From Streptomyces sp. H27-H5 (GTDB taxonomy: Bacteria > Actinomycetota > Actinomycetes > Streptomycetales > Streptomycetaceae): 64,000 nt of DNA. The DNA is taken from assembly GCF_026627505.1 (NCBI RefSeq), contig NZ_JAPNLK010000025.1, positions 1 through 64,000 of the forward strand, read 5' to 3'. The position numbers and the translations under genes are program-made. The notes below the pieces were generated by a model. The model was not told where the DNA came from, did not search any database, and was given only the letters and a program-made list of their open reading frames with translations. Below, piece by piece: positions 27,440 through 35,683 of this stretch (the first letter of the stretch is position 1; every line of letters starts with the position of its first letter).

Positions 27440-28669
27440 CTAGCGGATCGGCATCCCCGAGATCGTCCGGGCGATCACCAGGCGCTGGATCTCACTCGTG
27501 CCCTCGAAGATCGTATAGATGGCGCTGTCACGGTGCATGCGCTCCACGGGGTATTCACGGGTGAACCCGTTGCCGCCGAGGATCTGGACCGCCTGGGCGG
27601 TGACCTTCTTGGCGACCTCGCTCGCGAACAGCTTCGACATGGACCCCTCCGCGGCGGTGAAGGGCTTGCCCGCGATCGCCATCCAGGAGGCCCGCCACAC
27701 CATCAGCCGGGCCGCGTCGATCTGCGTCCGCATGTCGGCGAGTTGGAACGCCACACCCTGGTTGTCGATGATCGGCCGACCGAACTGGGTCCGGGTCTTG
27801 GCGTAGTCCAGGGCCACTTCGTAGGCCGCGCGGGCCGTGCCCACGGCCATCGCGCCCACGGCCGGGCGGGAGGCCTCGAAGGTGGCCATGGCGGCGTTCT
27901 TCACGCGCTCGCCGCCGCCGGCCCTGGCCCGCTCGCGGGCACGGGCGAGCCGCTCGTCGAGCTTCTCCTTGCCGCCGAGGAGGCAGGATCCGGGGATGCG
28001 GCAGTCCTCCAAGACCACCTCGGCGGTGTGCGAGGCGCGGATGCCGTGCTTCTTGAACTTCTGGCCCTGCGCGAGCCCGGGGGTGTTCGGCGGCACGATG
28101 AAGGAGGCGTGCCCCTTGGTGCCGAGCTCGGGGTCGACCACGGCGACGACGATGTGGACGTTGGCTATGCCGCCGTTGGTCGCCCAGGTCTTGGTGCCGT
28201 TGAGCACCCACTCGTCCTTGGCCTCGTCGTAGACGGCGCGGGTGCGCATCGCCCCGACGTCCGATCCCGCGTCCGGCTCGGAGGAGCAGAAGGCCGCGAC
28301 CTTCACGTCGTTCTGGTCGCCGTACATCTGCGGGATCCAGGTGCCGATCTGCTCCTCGGTGCCGTTGGCCACGACTCCGATGGCGGCCAGGCCGGTGCCG
28401 ACGATGGACAGCGCGATGCCCGCGTCACCCCAGAAGAGCTCTTCCATCGCCATCGGGATGCCGAGACCGGTCGGGTCGAAGAACTGCTGCGCGTAGAAGT
28501 CGACGGAGTAGATGCCGAGCTTCGCGGCCTCCTGGATGACGGGCCACGGAGTCTCTTCGCGCTCGTCCCATTCCGCGGCGGCGGGCCGGATCACGTCGGC
28601 TGCGAAGCCGTGGATCCAGTCCCGCACCTGCTTCTGGTCGTCGTTGAGCTCCATGGTGAACTCCGCCAT
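27440..28669 (-). CDS. acyl-CoA dehydrogenase
   Basis: 409 residues, normal for the family. FAD and substrate motifs: FCSSEPDAGSDVGAM, GTKTWATNGGIAN, QILGGNGFTREYPVERMHRD, and catalytic Glu389 in IFEGTSEIQRLVIAR. It oxidises acyl-CoA to enoyl-CoA, passing electrons to ETF; chain-length preference cannot be read. A short Arg/Ala-rich insertion (KLDERLARARERARAGGGERVKN) lies mid-protein. GGAGGGG precedes ATG 28669. It is divergent from a TetR gene with two GGTAA-type palindromes between, implying control by that repressor. Confidence 0.9.
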   Translation of the reverse strand: MAEFTMELNDDQKQVRDWIHGFAADVIRPAAAEWDEREETPWPVIQEAAKLGIYSVDFYAQQFFDPTGLGIPMAMEELFWGDAGIALSIVGTGLAAIGVVANGTEEQIGTWIPQMYGDQNDVKVAAFCSSEPDAGSDVGAMRTRAVYDEAKDEWVLNGTKTWATNGGIANVHIVVAVVDPELGTKGHASFIVPPNTPGLAQGQKFKKHGIRASHTAEVVLEDCRIPGSCLLGGKEKLDERLARARERARAGGGERVKNAAMATFEASRPAVGAMAVGTARAAYEVALDYAKTRTQFGRPIIDNQGVAFQLADMRTQIDAARLMVWRASWMAIAGKPFTAAEGSMSKLFASEVAKKVTAQAVQILGGNGFTREYPVERMHRDSAIYTIFEGTSEIQRLVIARTISGMPIR

Positions 28670-28716
28670 GTCCCCTCCAGCTGTTCTCGTGCACGTACGG
28701 TTGCCCACCCGGGGCA

Positions 28717-28731
28717 GTTACCAGCGGTAAC
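28717..28731. promoter_or_regulatory. TetR-type operator 1 (GTTACC-N3-GGTAAC)
   Basis: A perfect 6-3-6 palindrome in the 218-bp gap between the divergent acyl-CoA dehydrogenase and TetR genes. A second similar dyad lies 22 bp away. Confidence 0.55.
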
Positions 28732-28752
28732 CACATTGCGGGCCACAGTCTG

Positions 28753-28766
28753 TTACCGACGGGTAA
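28753..28766. promoter_or_regulatory. TetR-type operator 2 (TTACC-N4-GGTAA)
   Basis: A 5-4-5 dyad sharing the TTACC/GGTAA arms with the upstream palindrome; the centre-to-centre distance is about 35-36 bp. Probable second binding site of the divergent TetR regulator. Confidence 0.5.
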
Positions 28767-28887
28767 GCAGTGTCAAGCGCGGCATGTTCGGCCCGGACGG
28801 CGGCCGTCGAGTCGATCGACGGGGTGTGTGGGGTGTTACGTTGCGTGGGCGTCACGCACATCGCAAGGGCGGGGAGAGAAACACGTC

Positions 28888-29532
28888 ATGGAGACCACTC
28901 AGCAGGCCGGCGAACCGGGAGCGGCCGAGCGCCGGCGACGGGAGTTGCTCGAAGCCGCCGACCGGGTCGTGCTCAGGGACGGCCCGAAGGCCTCCATGAA
29001 CGCCATCGCGGCCGAGGCGGGCATCACCAAGCCCATCCTCTACCGGCACTTCGGCGACAAGGCGGGGCTCTACCAGGCCCTCGCCGTGCGACACACCGAC
29101 GCACTGCTCGACTCGCTGCGGGCCGCGCTCGACGCCCCGGCCGAGCGCCGCCGCCGGGTCGAGGCCACCCTGGACACCTACCTCGTCGCGATCGAGGCCC
29201 GCCCGCAGGTGTACCGCTTCCTGATGCACCCCGCCGAGGACTCGCACTCCGCCGAGCGGGGCTTCGACGTCGGCCTCCACTCGGCCCCCCTGCTGCGCCG
29301 CCTGGGCGAGGAACTGGCCCAGGTCATCGGCGAACGCGTCGACCTCGGCCCCGGCGGCGAGCGCCTCGCCCGGGTCTGGGGCCACGGCATCGTCGGCATG
29401 ATGCACGCCGCCGGGGACTGGTGGCTCGGCGAACGCCCCTGCGAGCGGGCGGAGTTGGTCACAGCCCTTACCGACCTGCTGTGGGGTCGGCTGGCGATCG
29501 CGGGCAACCGGGCGGACGGCCCCGGCTTCTGA
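28888..29532 (+). CDS. TetR-family repressor of the adjacent acyl-CoA dehydrogenase (inferred)
   Basis: 214 residues; ATG 28888 with GGGGAGAG upstream. The TetR helix-turn-helix lies at about residues 14-60 (RRRELLEAADRVVLRDG, then AIAAEAGITKPILYRHFGDKAGLYQ). The C-terminal domain (YLVAIEARPQVYRFLMHP, GHGIVGMMHAAGDWWL) resembles TetR_C members linked to lipid metabolism. Divergent placement and paired palindromes suggest autoregulation and control of the dehydrogenase, with an acyl-CoA as a plausible effector (inference). Confidence 0.85.
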   Translation: METTQQAGEPGAAERRRRELLEAADRVVLRDGPKASMNAIAAEAGITKPILYRHFGDKAGLYQALAVRHTDALLDSLRAALDAPAERRRRVEATLDTYLVAIEARPQVYRFLMHPAEDSHSAERGFDVGLHSAPLLRRLGEELAQVIGERVDLGPGGERLARVWGHGIVGMMHAAGDWWLGERPCERAELVTALTDLLWGRLAIAGNRADGPGF

Positions 29533-29586
29533 CCCGCCGGGCGGCCGCCCGCCGCCGGGCGGGCCGCCGACCGGACCGGGCCGGAG

Positions 29587-30201
29587 CTAACCCCGGCCCT
29601 GCTCCTCGCCCTGATGCGCCCGATCCGCAGGTCGGCCCCGCTCGCCCAGCCGGGCGATTCCCCGCGCGCCCCACGGCGTCCGGCGGATCGCCCGCAGCAG
29701 CCGGCGTCGCCGCAACCCGGTGACCCGGGCCGCGTAGACCGTGCCGTCGAGGTGGTCGCACTCGTGCTGGAGACAGCGCGCGAAGAACCCGGTCCCCTCG
29801 ATCCGCACGGGCGCGCCGGCGGAGGTGAACCCCTCGACGACCGCGTGGTCGAAGCGGACCGTGCCGGCCTCCAGGCCGGGCAGCGAGAGGCAGCCCTCGG
29901 GGCCGCGGAACCCGTCCCCGTCGGCCGTGACCAGCCGGGGGTTGACGATGTGTCCGACATGGCGGACGTCCTCGTCGTCGGGGCAGTCGTACACGAACAC
30001 CCGCCGCCCTACGCCGATCTGGTTGGCCGCGAGGCCGACGCCCTCGGCGGCGTACATCGTCGCGAACATGTCCTCGATCAGCCGGTGGAGCGGCGGTCCG
30101 AATTCGGTGACCTCCGCGCAGGCCGAGTGGAGCACCGGATCGCCCAGCAGGCTCATGGTGCGGACGTGTCCGGTGGTGCCGGGAATGGGGCGCTGTCGCA
30201 T
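29587..30201 (-). CDS. def: peptide deformylase
   Basis: 204 residues. All three motifs are present: GVGLAANQIG (about 54-63), EGCLSLPG with metal-ligand Cys104, and QHECDHLDG with His146, catalytic Glu147 and His150. It removes the N-formyl group from nascent proteins. Motif 2 has Leu after Cys (CLSLPG), as in type III and some actinobacterial enzymes. The Arg-rich C-terminal tail (GLRRRRLLRAIRRTPWG, ending GEEQGRG) is longer than in minimal enzymes. The start is uncertain: ATG 30201 lacks a strong ribosome site, and a later Met (about 30156) would leave the motifs intact. Divergent from murT. Confidence 0.9.
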   Translation of the reverse strand: MRQRPIPGTTGHVRTMSLLGDPVLHSACAEVTEFGPPLHRLIEDMFATMYAAEGVGLAANQIGVGRRVFVYDCPDDEDVRHVGHIVNPRLVTADGDGFRGPEGCLSLPGLEAGTVRFDHAVVEGFTSAGAPVRIEGTGFFARCLQHECDHLDGTVYAARVTGLRRRRLLRAIRRTPWGARGIARLGERGRPADRAHQGEEQGRG

Positions 30202-30324
30202 GGCGGTAAGGGTACGACGGGCGAATATATGAGGAGATCCGCGACGTCCCGGGGGCGCCGCGGTCAAGGCTCCGGCAGGTACTGGATAGGCTGGGGCCGA
30301 CCGACGCAAGGAGGACAAGGGACG

Positions 30325-31563
30325 ATGGCAGGCAACACAGAGCCGCTTTCGCCGCGGGCCAAGCTGGCCGTGACGGCGGGCAAGGCCGCGGCGGCGGTGT
30401 CGCGGGCCGCGGGACGCGGAAGCGGATCGGTGATCGGTGGCAAGGTCGCACTCAGGCTCGACCCCGATCTCCTCGGCGCGCTGGCGCAGCATCTCGATGT
30501 CGTCCTCGTCTCCGCGACGAACGGCAAGACCACGACGACCCGACTGATCGCGGAGGCCCTGCGGGCCAGCGGTCCGGTCGTCTCGAACGCGCTCGGCGCG
30601 AACATGCCGGCCGGCATCACCTCGGCGCTCGCCGGCGGCTCGGACGCCAAGTACGGCGTCATCGAGGTCGACGAGAAGTACCTGGCCGGAGTGGCCCGGG
30701 ACGTCACGCCCAAGGTGATCGCCCTGCTGAACCTCTCCCGCGACCAGCTGGACCGCGCCGCCGAGACGCGCATGCTCGCGGAGAAGTGGCGCGAGGGGCT
30801 CTCGGGCTCCAAGGCCGTCATCGTGGCGAACTGCGACGACCCGCTGATCGTGTGGTCGGCCTCGTCCTCGCAGAACGTGGTGTGGGTGGCCGCCGGCCAG
30901 GAGTGGAAGGACGACGCCTGGTCGTGCCCCTCCTGTGGTGGCGTCATGCAGCGCCCGGGCGACGACTGGTTCTGCGGCGAGTGCGGCTTCCGGCGTCCCA
31001 CCCCCAGCTGGGTGCTCTCCGGTGACCACGTGCTCGACCCGCACGGCAGCGCCTGGCCGATCCACCTCCAGCTGCCCGGCCGCGCCAACAAGGCGAACGC
31101 CGCCACCTCGGCCGCCGTGGCCGCCGTGTTCGGCGTCCCGCCGCAGGTCGCGCTGGAGCGGATGTACCAGGTGCAGGCCGTGGCCGGCCGCTACGACGTG
31201 GTCAACTTCATGGGCCGCGAGCTGCGGCTGCTGCTCGCCAAGAACCCGGCCGGCTGGCTGGAGACGTTCTCGCTGATCGACCCGCCGCCCACCCCGGTGA
31301 TCCTGTCGGTGAACGCGCGCGGCGCCGACGGCACCGACACCTCCTGGCTGTGGGACGTCGACTATCCGCGGCTGGCCGGTCACCCGATCTTCGTGATCGG
31401 CGACCGCAAGCTGGACCTCGCGGTCCGCCTGGAGGTCGCGGGCCTGGACTTCCGTGTCTGCGAGACCCTCGACGAGGCCGTCCAGTTGGCTCCGCCCGGA
31501 CAGATCGAGCTGATCGCCAACTACACCGCCTTCCAGGACGTGCGCCGCCGCGTCGGCAACTAG
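30325..31563 (+). CDS. murT: lipid II isoglutaminyl synthase, MurT subunit
   Basis: 412 residues. A Mur-ligase fold with P-loop SATNGKTTTTRLI (about 63-75), an inserted Cys4 zinc ribbon (CPSCGG about 209 and CGECGF about 224) and the C-terminal DUF1727 domain (LSVNARGADGTDTSWLWDVDY). With GatD it amidates the alpha-carboxyl of D-Glu in lipid II using glutamine-derived ammonia. AAGGAGG and AAGGGA precede ATG 30325. The gatD gene starts 20 bp after the stop, so the pair is an operon. Confidence 0.95.
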   Translation: MAGNTEPLSPRAKLAVTAGKAAAAVSRAAGRGSGSVIGGKVALRLDPDLLGALAQHLDVVLVSATNGKTTTTRLIAEALRASGPVVSNALGANMPAGITSALAGGSDAKYGVIEVDEKYLAGVARDVTPKVIALLNLSRDQLDRAAETRMLAEKWREGLSGSKAVIVANCDDPLIVWSASSSQNVVWVAAGQEWKDDAWSCPSCGGVMQRPGDDWFCGECGFRRPTPSWVLSGDHVLDPHGSAWPIHLQLPGRANKANAATSAAVAAVFGVPPQVALERMYQVQAVAGRYDVVNFMGRELRLLLAKNPAGWLETFSLIDPPPTPVILSVNARGADGTDTSWLWDVDYPRLAGHPIFVIGDRKLDLAVRLEVAGLDFRVCETLDEAVQLAPPGQIELIANYTAFQDVRRRVGN

Positions 31564-31583
31564 TACCCACAGAGGACAAGAGC

Positions 31584-32312
31584 ATGAGCGACAACAGCCT
31601 GCGTCTGGTCTGGGTCTACCCCGACCTGCTCAGCACGTACGGAGACCAGGGCAACGCCCTCGTGGTGGAGCGCCGGGCGCGCCAGCGCGGCCTGGACGTG
31701 CAGCGCGTGGACGTGCGCAGCGACCAGCCCATCCCCACCTCGGGCGACATCTACCTGATCGGCGGCGGTGAGGACCGCCCGCAGCGCCTGGCCGCGGAGC
31801 GCCTGGTGCGCGACGGCGGTCTGGAGCGCGCCGTCTCGAACGGGGCGATCGTCTTCTCGGTCTGCGCCGGGTACCAGATCCTCGGCACCGAGTTCGTCAA
31901 CGACATGGGCGAGCGCCAGCAGGGCCTCGGTCTGCTGGACGTGGTCACCGTGCGCGGCGAGGGCGAGCGGTGCGTCGGCGACGTCCTCGCGGACATCGAC
32001 CCGCGGCTGGGCCTGCCCCCGCTGACGGGCTTCGAGAACCACCAGGGCGTCACCCACCTCGGCCCCTCCGCCAAGCCCTTCGCCCGCACCCGGCTGGGTC
32101 GCGGCAACGGCTCCGGAGACGGCACGGAGGGCGCGTACAACGACACCGTCTTCGGCACGTACATGCACGGTCCGGTGATGGCCCGCAACCCGCTGATCGC
32201 GGACCTGCTGCTCAAGCTGGCCCTCGACGTGAACGCGCTGCCGGCCATAGACGACCGCTGGTACGAGGCGCTGCGCAACGAGCGCATCGCGGCGGCCACG
32301 CAGCCCGCGTAA
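31584..32312 (+). CDS. gatD: lipid II isoglutaminyl synthase, GatD glutaminase subunit
   Basis: 242 residues; class I glutamine amidotransferase. Nucleophile Cys94 in FSVCAGYQILG and catalytic His195 in GTYMHGP, as in studied GatD proteins. It hydrolyses glutamine and channels ammonia to MurT. AGAGGA precedes ATG 31584. A hairpin 10 bp after the stop should end the murT-gatD transcript. Confidence 0.95.
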   Translation: MSDNSLRLVWVYPDLLSTYGDQGNALVVERRARQRGLDVQRVDVRSDQPIPTSGDIYLIGGGEDRPQRLAAERLVRDGGLERAVSNGAIVFSVCAGYQILGTEFVNDMGERQQGLGLLDVVTVRGEGERCVGDVLADIDPRLGLPPLTGFENHQGVTHLGPSAKPFARTRLGRGNGSGDGTEGAYNDTVFGTYMHGPVMARNPLIADLLLKLALDVNALPAIDDRWYEALRNERIAAATQPA

Positions 32313-32321
32313 CCCGCGCGC

Positions 32322-32367
32322 CACGTCCCGTACGGCCCGGATTCCCCAGGGGGTCCGGGCCGACGTG
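32322..32367 (+). terminator. Rho-independent-like hairpin after gatD
   Basis: CGGCCCGGA (32333-32341) pairs with TCCGGGCCG (32354-32362) around a 12-base loop; CACGTC (32322-32327) and GACGTG (32362-32367) can extend the stem after a bulge. Confidence 0.6.
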
Positions 32368-32501
32368 CGTTCGCACCACGGGTCCGCCCAGCATGTGGAG
32401 GATGGTGCAGTCCATCGGGGATCCGCTTGTAGGGTGACAGGTAGTTCCAACCGGACGACGTGGTCCGGTCGTCGGCCCACGTTGCAAAGGTTCTTCCTGC
32501 C

Positions 32502-33530
32502 ATGCGCATTGGTGTGCTCACTTCCGGAGGCGACTGCCCCGGCCTCAATGCCGTCATCCGCTCCGTCGTGCACCGCGCCGTCGTCGACCACGGCGACGAG
32601 GTGATCGGCTTCCTCGACGGCTGGCGCGGCCTCCTGGAGTGCGACTACCGCAAGCTCGACCTCGACGCCGTAAGCGGCATCCTGGCGCGCGGCGGCACGA
32701 TCCTCGGCTCCTCCCGGGTCCAGCCCGCGCACCTGCGCGACGGTGTGGAGCGAGCCCGCGGTCACCTCGCGGACCTCGGCCTGGACGCCGTCATCCCGAT
32801 CGGCGGCGAGGGCACCCTGAAGGCCGCGAACCTGCTGTCGCAGGGTGGTCTGCCGATCGTCGGCGTCCCGAAGACCATCGACAACGACATCGCGTCGACC
32901 GACGTCACCTTCGGCTTCGACACCGCCGTCGGCGTGGCCACCGAGGCCCTGGACCGGCTGAAGACCACCGCCGAGTCCCACCAGCGCGTGATGGTCGTCG
33001 AGGTCATGGGTCGGCACACCGGATGGATCGCCCTGCACTCGGGCATGGCCGCCGGCGCGCACGCGATCGTCGTCCCGGAGCGTCCCTTCGACATCGACGA
33101 GCTGACCGCGATCGTCGGCGAGCGGTTCTCCGCCGGCAAGCGGTTCGCGATCGTCGTGGTCGCCGAGGGCGCGAAGCCCGCCGAGGGCGGGTCGATGGCC
33201 ATCGAGGCCGGCGGCACCGACATCTACGGCCACGAGCGGTTCGCCGGGATCGGCAACCGGCTGGCCGTGGAGCTGGAGCAGCGCCTCGGCAAGGAGGCCC
33301 GTCCGGTGATCCTGGGTCACGTCCAGCGCGGCGGCACGCCCACCGCGTACGACCGGGTCCTCGCCACCCGCTTCGGCTGGCACGCGGTGGAGGCGGCGCA
33401 CCGGGGCGAGTTCGGCATGCTGACCGCCCTGCGCGGCACCGACATCGTGATGGTGCCGCTCGCGGAGGCCGTGCAGACCCTCAAGACGGTCCCGGCCGAG
33501 CGCTACGAAGAGGCGCAGACCGTTCTGTGA
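32502..33530 (+). CDS. pfkA: 6-phosphofructokinase
   Basis: 342 residues. The N-terminal GVLTSGGDCPGLNAVIR, the phosphate-donor loop GGEGTLKAA, the active site PKTIDNDIASTD with catalytic Asp, and MGRHTGWIAL are diagnostic. It phosphorylates fructose-6-phosphate in glycolysis. Donor preference is not certain: PKTIDND occurs in PPi-type and actinobacterial ATP enzymes, while the Gly of GGEGT favours ATP (family knowledge). I start at ATG 32502, where the conserved MRIGVLTSGGD begins; an ATG 14 codons earlier adds non-conserved sequence. Monocistronic between two hairpins. Confidence 0.95.
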   Translation: MRIGVLTSGGDCPGLNAVIRSVVHRAVVDHGDEVIGFLDGWRGLLECDYRKLDLDAVSGILARGGTILGSSRVQPAHLRDGVERARGHLADLGLDAVIPIGGEGTLKAANLLSQGGLPIVGVPKTIDNDIASTDVTFGFDTAVGVATEALDRLKTTAESHQRVMVVEVMGRHTGWIALHSGMAAGAHAIVVPERPFDIDELTAIVGERFSAGKRFAIVVVAEGAKPAEGGSMAIEAGGTDIYGHERFAGIGNRLAVELEQRLGKEARPVILGHVQRGGTPTAYDRVLATRFGWHAVEAAHRGEFGMLTALRGTDIVMVPLAEAVQTLKTVPAERYEEAQTVL

Positions 33531-33554
33531 TGTTTCCCCCCTTCTGACACGACA

Positions 33555-33586
33555 CCGCCCCCGGACGCTTCGGCGTTCGGGGGCGG
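33555..33586 (+). terminator. strong hairpin terminator after pfkA
   Basis: CCGCCCCCGGACGC pairs over 14 positions (one G-T pair) with GCGTTCGGGGGCGG around a TTCG tetraloop, 25 bp after the pfkA stop. Confidence 0.75.
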
Positions 33587-33627
33587 CACTACTGTGGTGG
33601 GGCATCACGGGTCGAGGGAGTGAACAG

Positions 33628-34584
33628 ATGGATCACAGCGGGCACGGCATGGACATGAACATGGACCTGCCGCCCTTCACTCTCGGACGGGGTCTGGAGT
33701 TCTCCTTCGACGCCTTCTTCCTGTTCGGATCGCTGCTGGGTCTCGCCCTGTACGGGTGGGGGGTGCTTCGACTGCGGCGGCGCGGGGACGACTGGCCGTT
33801 GGGCCGCACGATCGCCTTCGGCGTCGGCGTGCTGACCGTGATCCTGGTGATGTGCACCAAGCTCAACGACTACGGCATGGTCATGTTCAGCGTGCACATG
33901 GTCCAGCACATGGTGATCAGCATGATCACCCCGATCCTGCTGCTGCTGGGCGCCCCGATGACGCTGGCGCTGCGCGCGCTGCCGCCGGCCCCGCGCGGCA
34001 CCAAGGGACCGCGCGAGCTGCTGCTGATGCTCCTGCACAGCCGCTACATGAAGGTGATCACGCACCCCGCCTTCACCATCCCGATGTTCATCGCCAGCCT
34101 CTACGGGCTGTACTTCACGCCGCTCTTCGACTTCCTGATGGAGTCCAGGACCGGGCACATCGCGATGATGGTGCACTTCCTCGCCGTCGGCGTGATCTTC
34201 TTCTGGCCGATCATGGGCGTGGACCCGGGTCCGCACCGCCCCGGCTACGTGATGCGCATGCTGGAGCTCTTCTCCGGCATGCCCTTCCACGCCTTCTTCG
34301 GCATCGCCCTGATGATGGCGAGCGAGCCGATGATCAAGACGTACGCGGACCCGCCGGCCTCCCTCGGCATCGACGCGCTGCTCGACCAGCAGTGGGGCGG
34401 CGGCATCGCCTGGGCCTTCAGCGAGATCCCGTCCGTACTCGTGCTGATCGCCCTGGTCTATCAGTGGTACCACTCCGAGCAGCGGGCCGCGAAGCGGTCC
34501 GACCGGGCGGAGGACCGCAACGGTGACCAGGAGCTGGAGGCGTACAACTCGTATCTCGCGTCGCTCCAGGCGCGTGGCCGGTAG
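33628..34584 (+). CDS. CtaG-like (caa3-type) cytochrome c oxidase assembly membrane protein
   Basis: 318 residues with about seven membrane helices. The His/Met-rich N-terminus (MDHSGHGMDMNMD) and helix motifs FSVHMVQHMVISMITPILLLLGAP, MMVHFLAVGVIFFWP and FSGMPFHAFFGIALM match the caa3_CtaG family (PF09678), thought to help copper insertion into oxidase. The His/Met tail is a credible Cu-binding site. A hydrophilic C-terminus (EQRAAKRSDRAEDRNGDQ) follows. A 52-residue membrane protein gene lies 32 bp downstream and may be co-transcribed. Confidence 0.85.
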   Translation: MDHSGHGMDMNMDLPPFTLGRGLEFSFDAFFLFGSLLGLALYGWGVLRLRRRGDDWPLGRTIAFGVGVLTVILVMCTKLNDYGMVMFSVHMVQHMVISMITPILLLLGAPMTLALRALPPAPRGTKGPRELLLMLLHSRYMKVITHPAFTIPMFIASLYGLYFTPLFDFLMESRTGHIAMMVHFLAVGVIFFWPIMGVDPGPHRPGYVMRMLELFSGMPFHAFFGIALMMASEPMIKTYADPPASLGIDALLDQQWGGGIAWAFSEIPSVLVLIALVYQWYHSEQRAAKRSDRAEDRNGDQELEAYNSYLASLQARGR

Positions 34585-34616
34585 CGCGATCGCGACTTCT
34601 GGCGCCACCATGGGGC

Positions 34617-34775
34617 ATGACCGGATCCGTGAAGACGATGGCCGTCATGACCTTCGCCGCCCTGGTGGCGATCGGCACCTATTCCGCCACCCTCGGCAGC
34701 AACGGCTGGCTGTGGTTCGCCTGGGTGGTGCTGGGGCTGCTGACCGTCGCCATGGCCGCCTCCCGCAGCGCCTGA
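34617..34775 (+). CDS. 52-residue membrane microprotein
   Basis: A frame from ATG 34617 to TGA 34773-34775 encodes two hydrophobic segments, MAVMTFAALVAIGTYSATL and GWLWFAWVVLGLLTVAMAA, connected by GSNG. Its position 32 bp after the CtaG-like gene suggests co-transcription. The exact start is uncertain: GTG 34629 or ATG 34638 would also keep both helices, and none has a strong ribosome site. Uncharacterised. Confidence 0.5.
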   Translation: MTGSVKTMAVMTFAALVAIGTYSATLGSNGWLWFAWVVLGLLTVAMAASRSA

Positions 34776-34930
34776 GCCCCGCGGCCGCCCCTGCGCGGCG
34801 CGCCCGTCCGGAGCCGCGCCGGCGTGCTGCCCGTCGCCCCCGTCGAAGCTCCGCCCTCCCGCCCCCTCTGCCTCAGGGCTGACTGTCCGTACCATGGCGG
34901 TGACAACGGGGCATCGACGGGAGCGGCCTG

Positions 34931-35656
34931 GTGTTCTACCACTTGCTCAAGCACGTGTTCCTCGGTCCGCTGCTGAGGTTGCTGTTCAGACCGCGGATCG
35001 AGGGGCTGGAGAACATCCCCGCGGAGGGCGCCGCGATCATCGCGGGCAACCACCTCTCCTTCTCGGACCACTTCCTGATGCCCGCGATCCTGAAGCGGCG
35101 CATCACCTTCCTCGCGAAGGCCGAGTACTTCACGGGCCCCGGGCTCAAGGGCCGGCTGATCGCCGCCTTCTTCCGCAGCGCCGGGCAGATCCCGGTGGAC
35201 CGCTCCGGGAAGGACGCCGGACAGGCGGCGCTGCGCGAGGGCCTCGGGGTGCTGGCCAAGGGCGAGCTGCTGGGCATCTACCCGGAGGGCACCCGCTCGC
35301 ACGACGGACGGCTCTACAAGGGCAAGGTCGGGGTGGCCGCGATGGCACTGGGTGCCGGGGTGCCGGTGGTGCCCTGCGCGATGGTCGGCACCTTCGAGAT
35401 CCAGCCGCCCGGGCAGAAGATCCCGAAGATCCGGCGGGTCACGATCCGCTTCGGTGAGCCGATGGAGTTCTCGCGGTACGCCGGACTGGAGTCCGAGCGC
35501 GCCGTCCTGCGGGCCGCCACCGACGAGATCATGTACGCGGTGCTGGGCCTCTCCGGCCAGGAGTACGTCGACCGGTACGCCGGCGAGGTGAAGGCCGAGG
35601 AGGAGGAAGCACGGAAGAAGGCCCGGCGCGCAGGACGCGCCAGGCCTTCTCCGTGA
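34931..35656 (+). CDS. plsC: 1-acylglycerol-3-phosphate acyltransferase family (PlsC)
   Basis: 241 residues from GTG 34931 (GGGAG upstream). Acyltransferase motif I HX4D is NHLSFSDHF (His41-Asp46), motif III YPEGTRS, and the P-containing motif VPVVPCAMVGTFEI. It transfers acyl groups to lysophosphatidate or a related acceptor at the membrane. The C-terminus is strongly charged (VKAEEEEARKKARRAGRARPSP), and its coding sequence doubles as a hairpin. Confidence 0.85.
   Translation: MFYHLLKHVFLGPLLRLLFRPRIEGLENIPAEGAAIIAGNHLSFSDHFLMPAILKRRITFLAKAEYFTGPGLKGRLIAAFFRSAGQIPVDRSGKDAGQAALREGLGVLAKGELLGIYPEGTRSHDGRLYKGKVGVAAMALGAGVPVVPCAMVGTFEIQPPGQKIPKIRRVTIRFGEPMEFSRYAGLESERAVLRAATDEIMYAVLGLSGQEYVDRYAGEVKAEEEEARKKARRAGRARPSP
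35616..35650. terminator. hairpin embedded in the plsC 3' end
   Basis: AGAAGGCC (35616-35623) pairs with GGCCTTCT (35643-35650) and GGCGCG (35625-35630) with CGCGCC (35636-35641), loop CAGGA, one mismatch. It lies between convergent plsC and the aminopeptidase gene and can act in both directions; it forms the last codons of plsC. Confidence 0.6.
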
Positions 35657-35683
35657 TCGTGGAACCGCCGTCACCGCTTGGGG

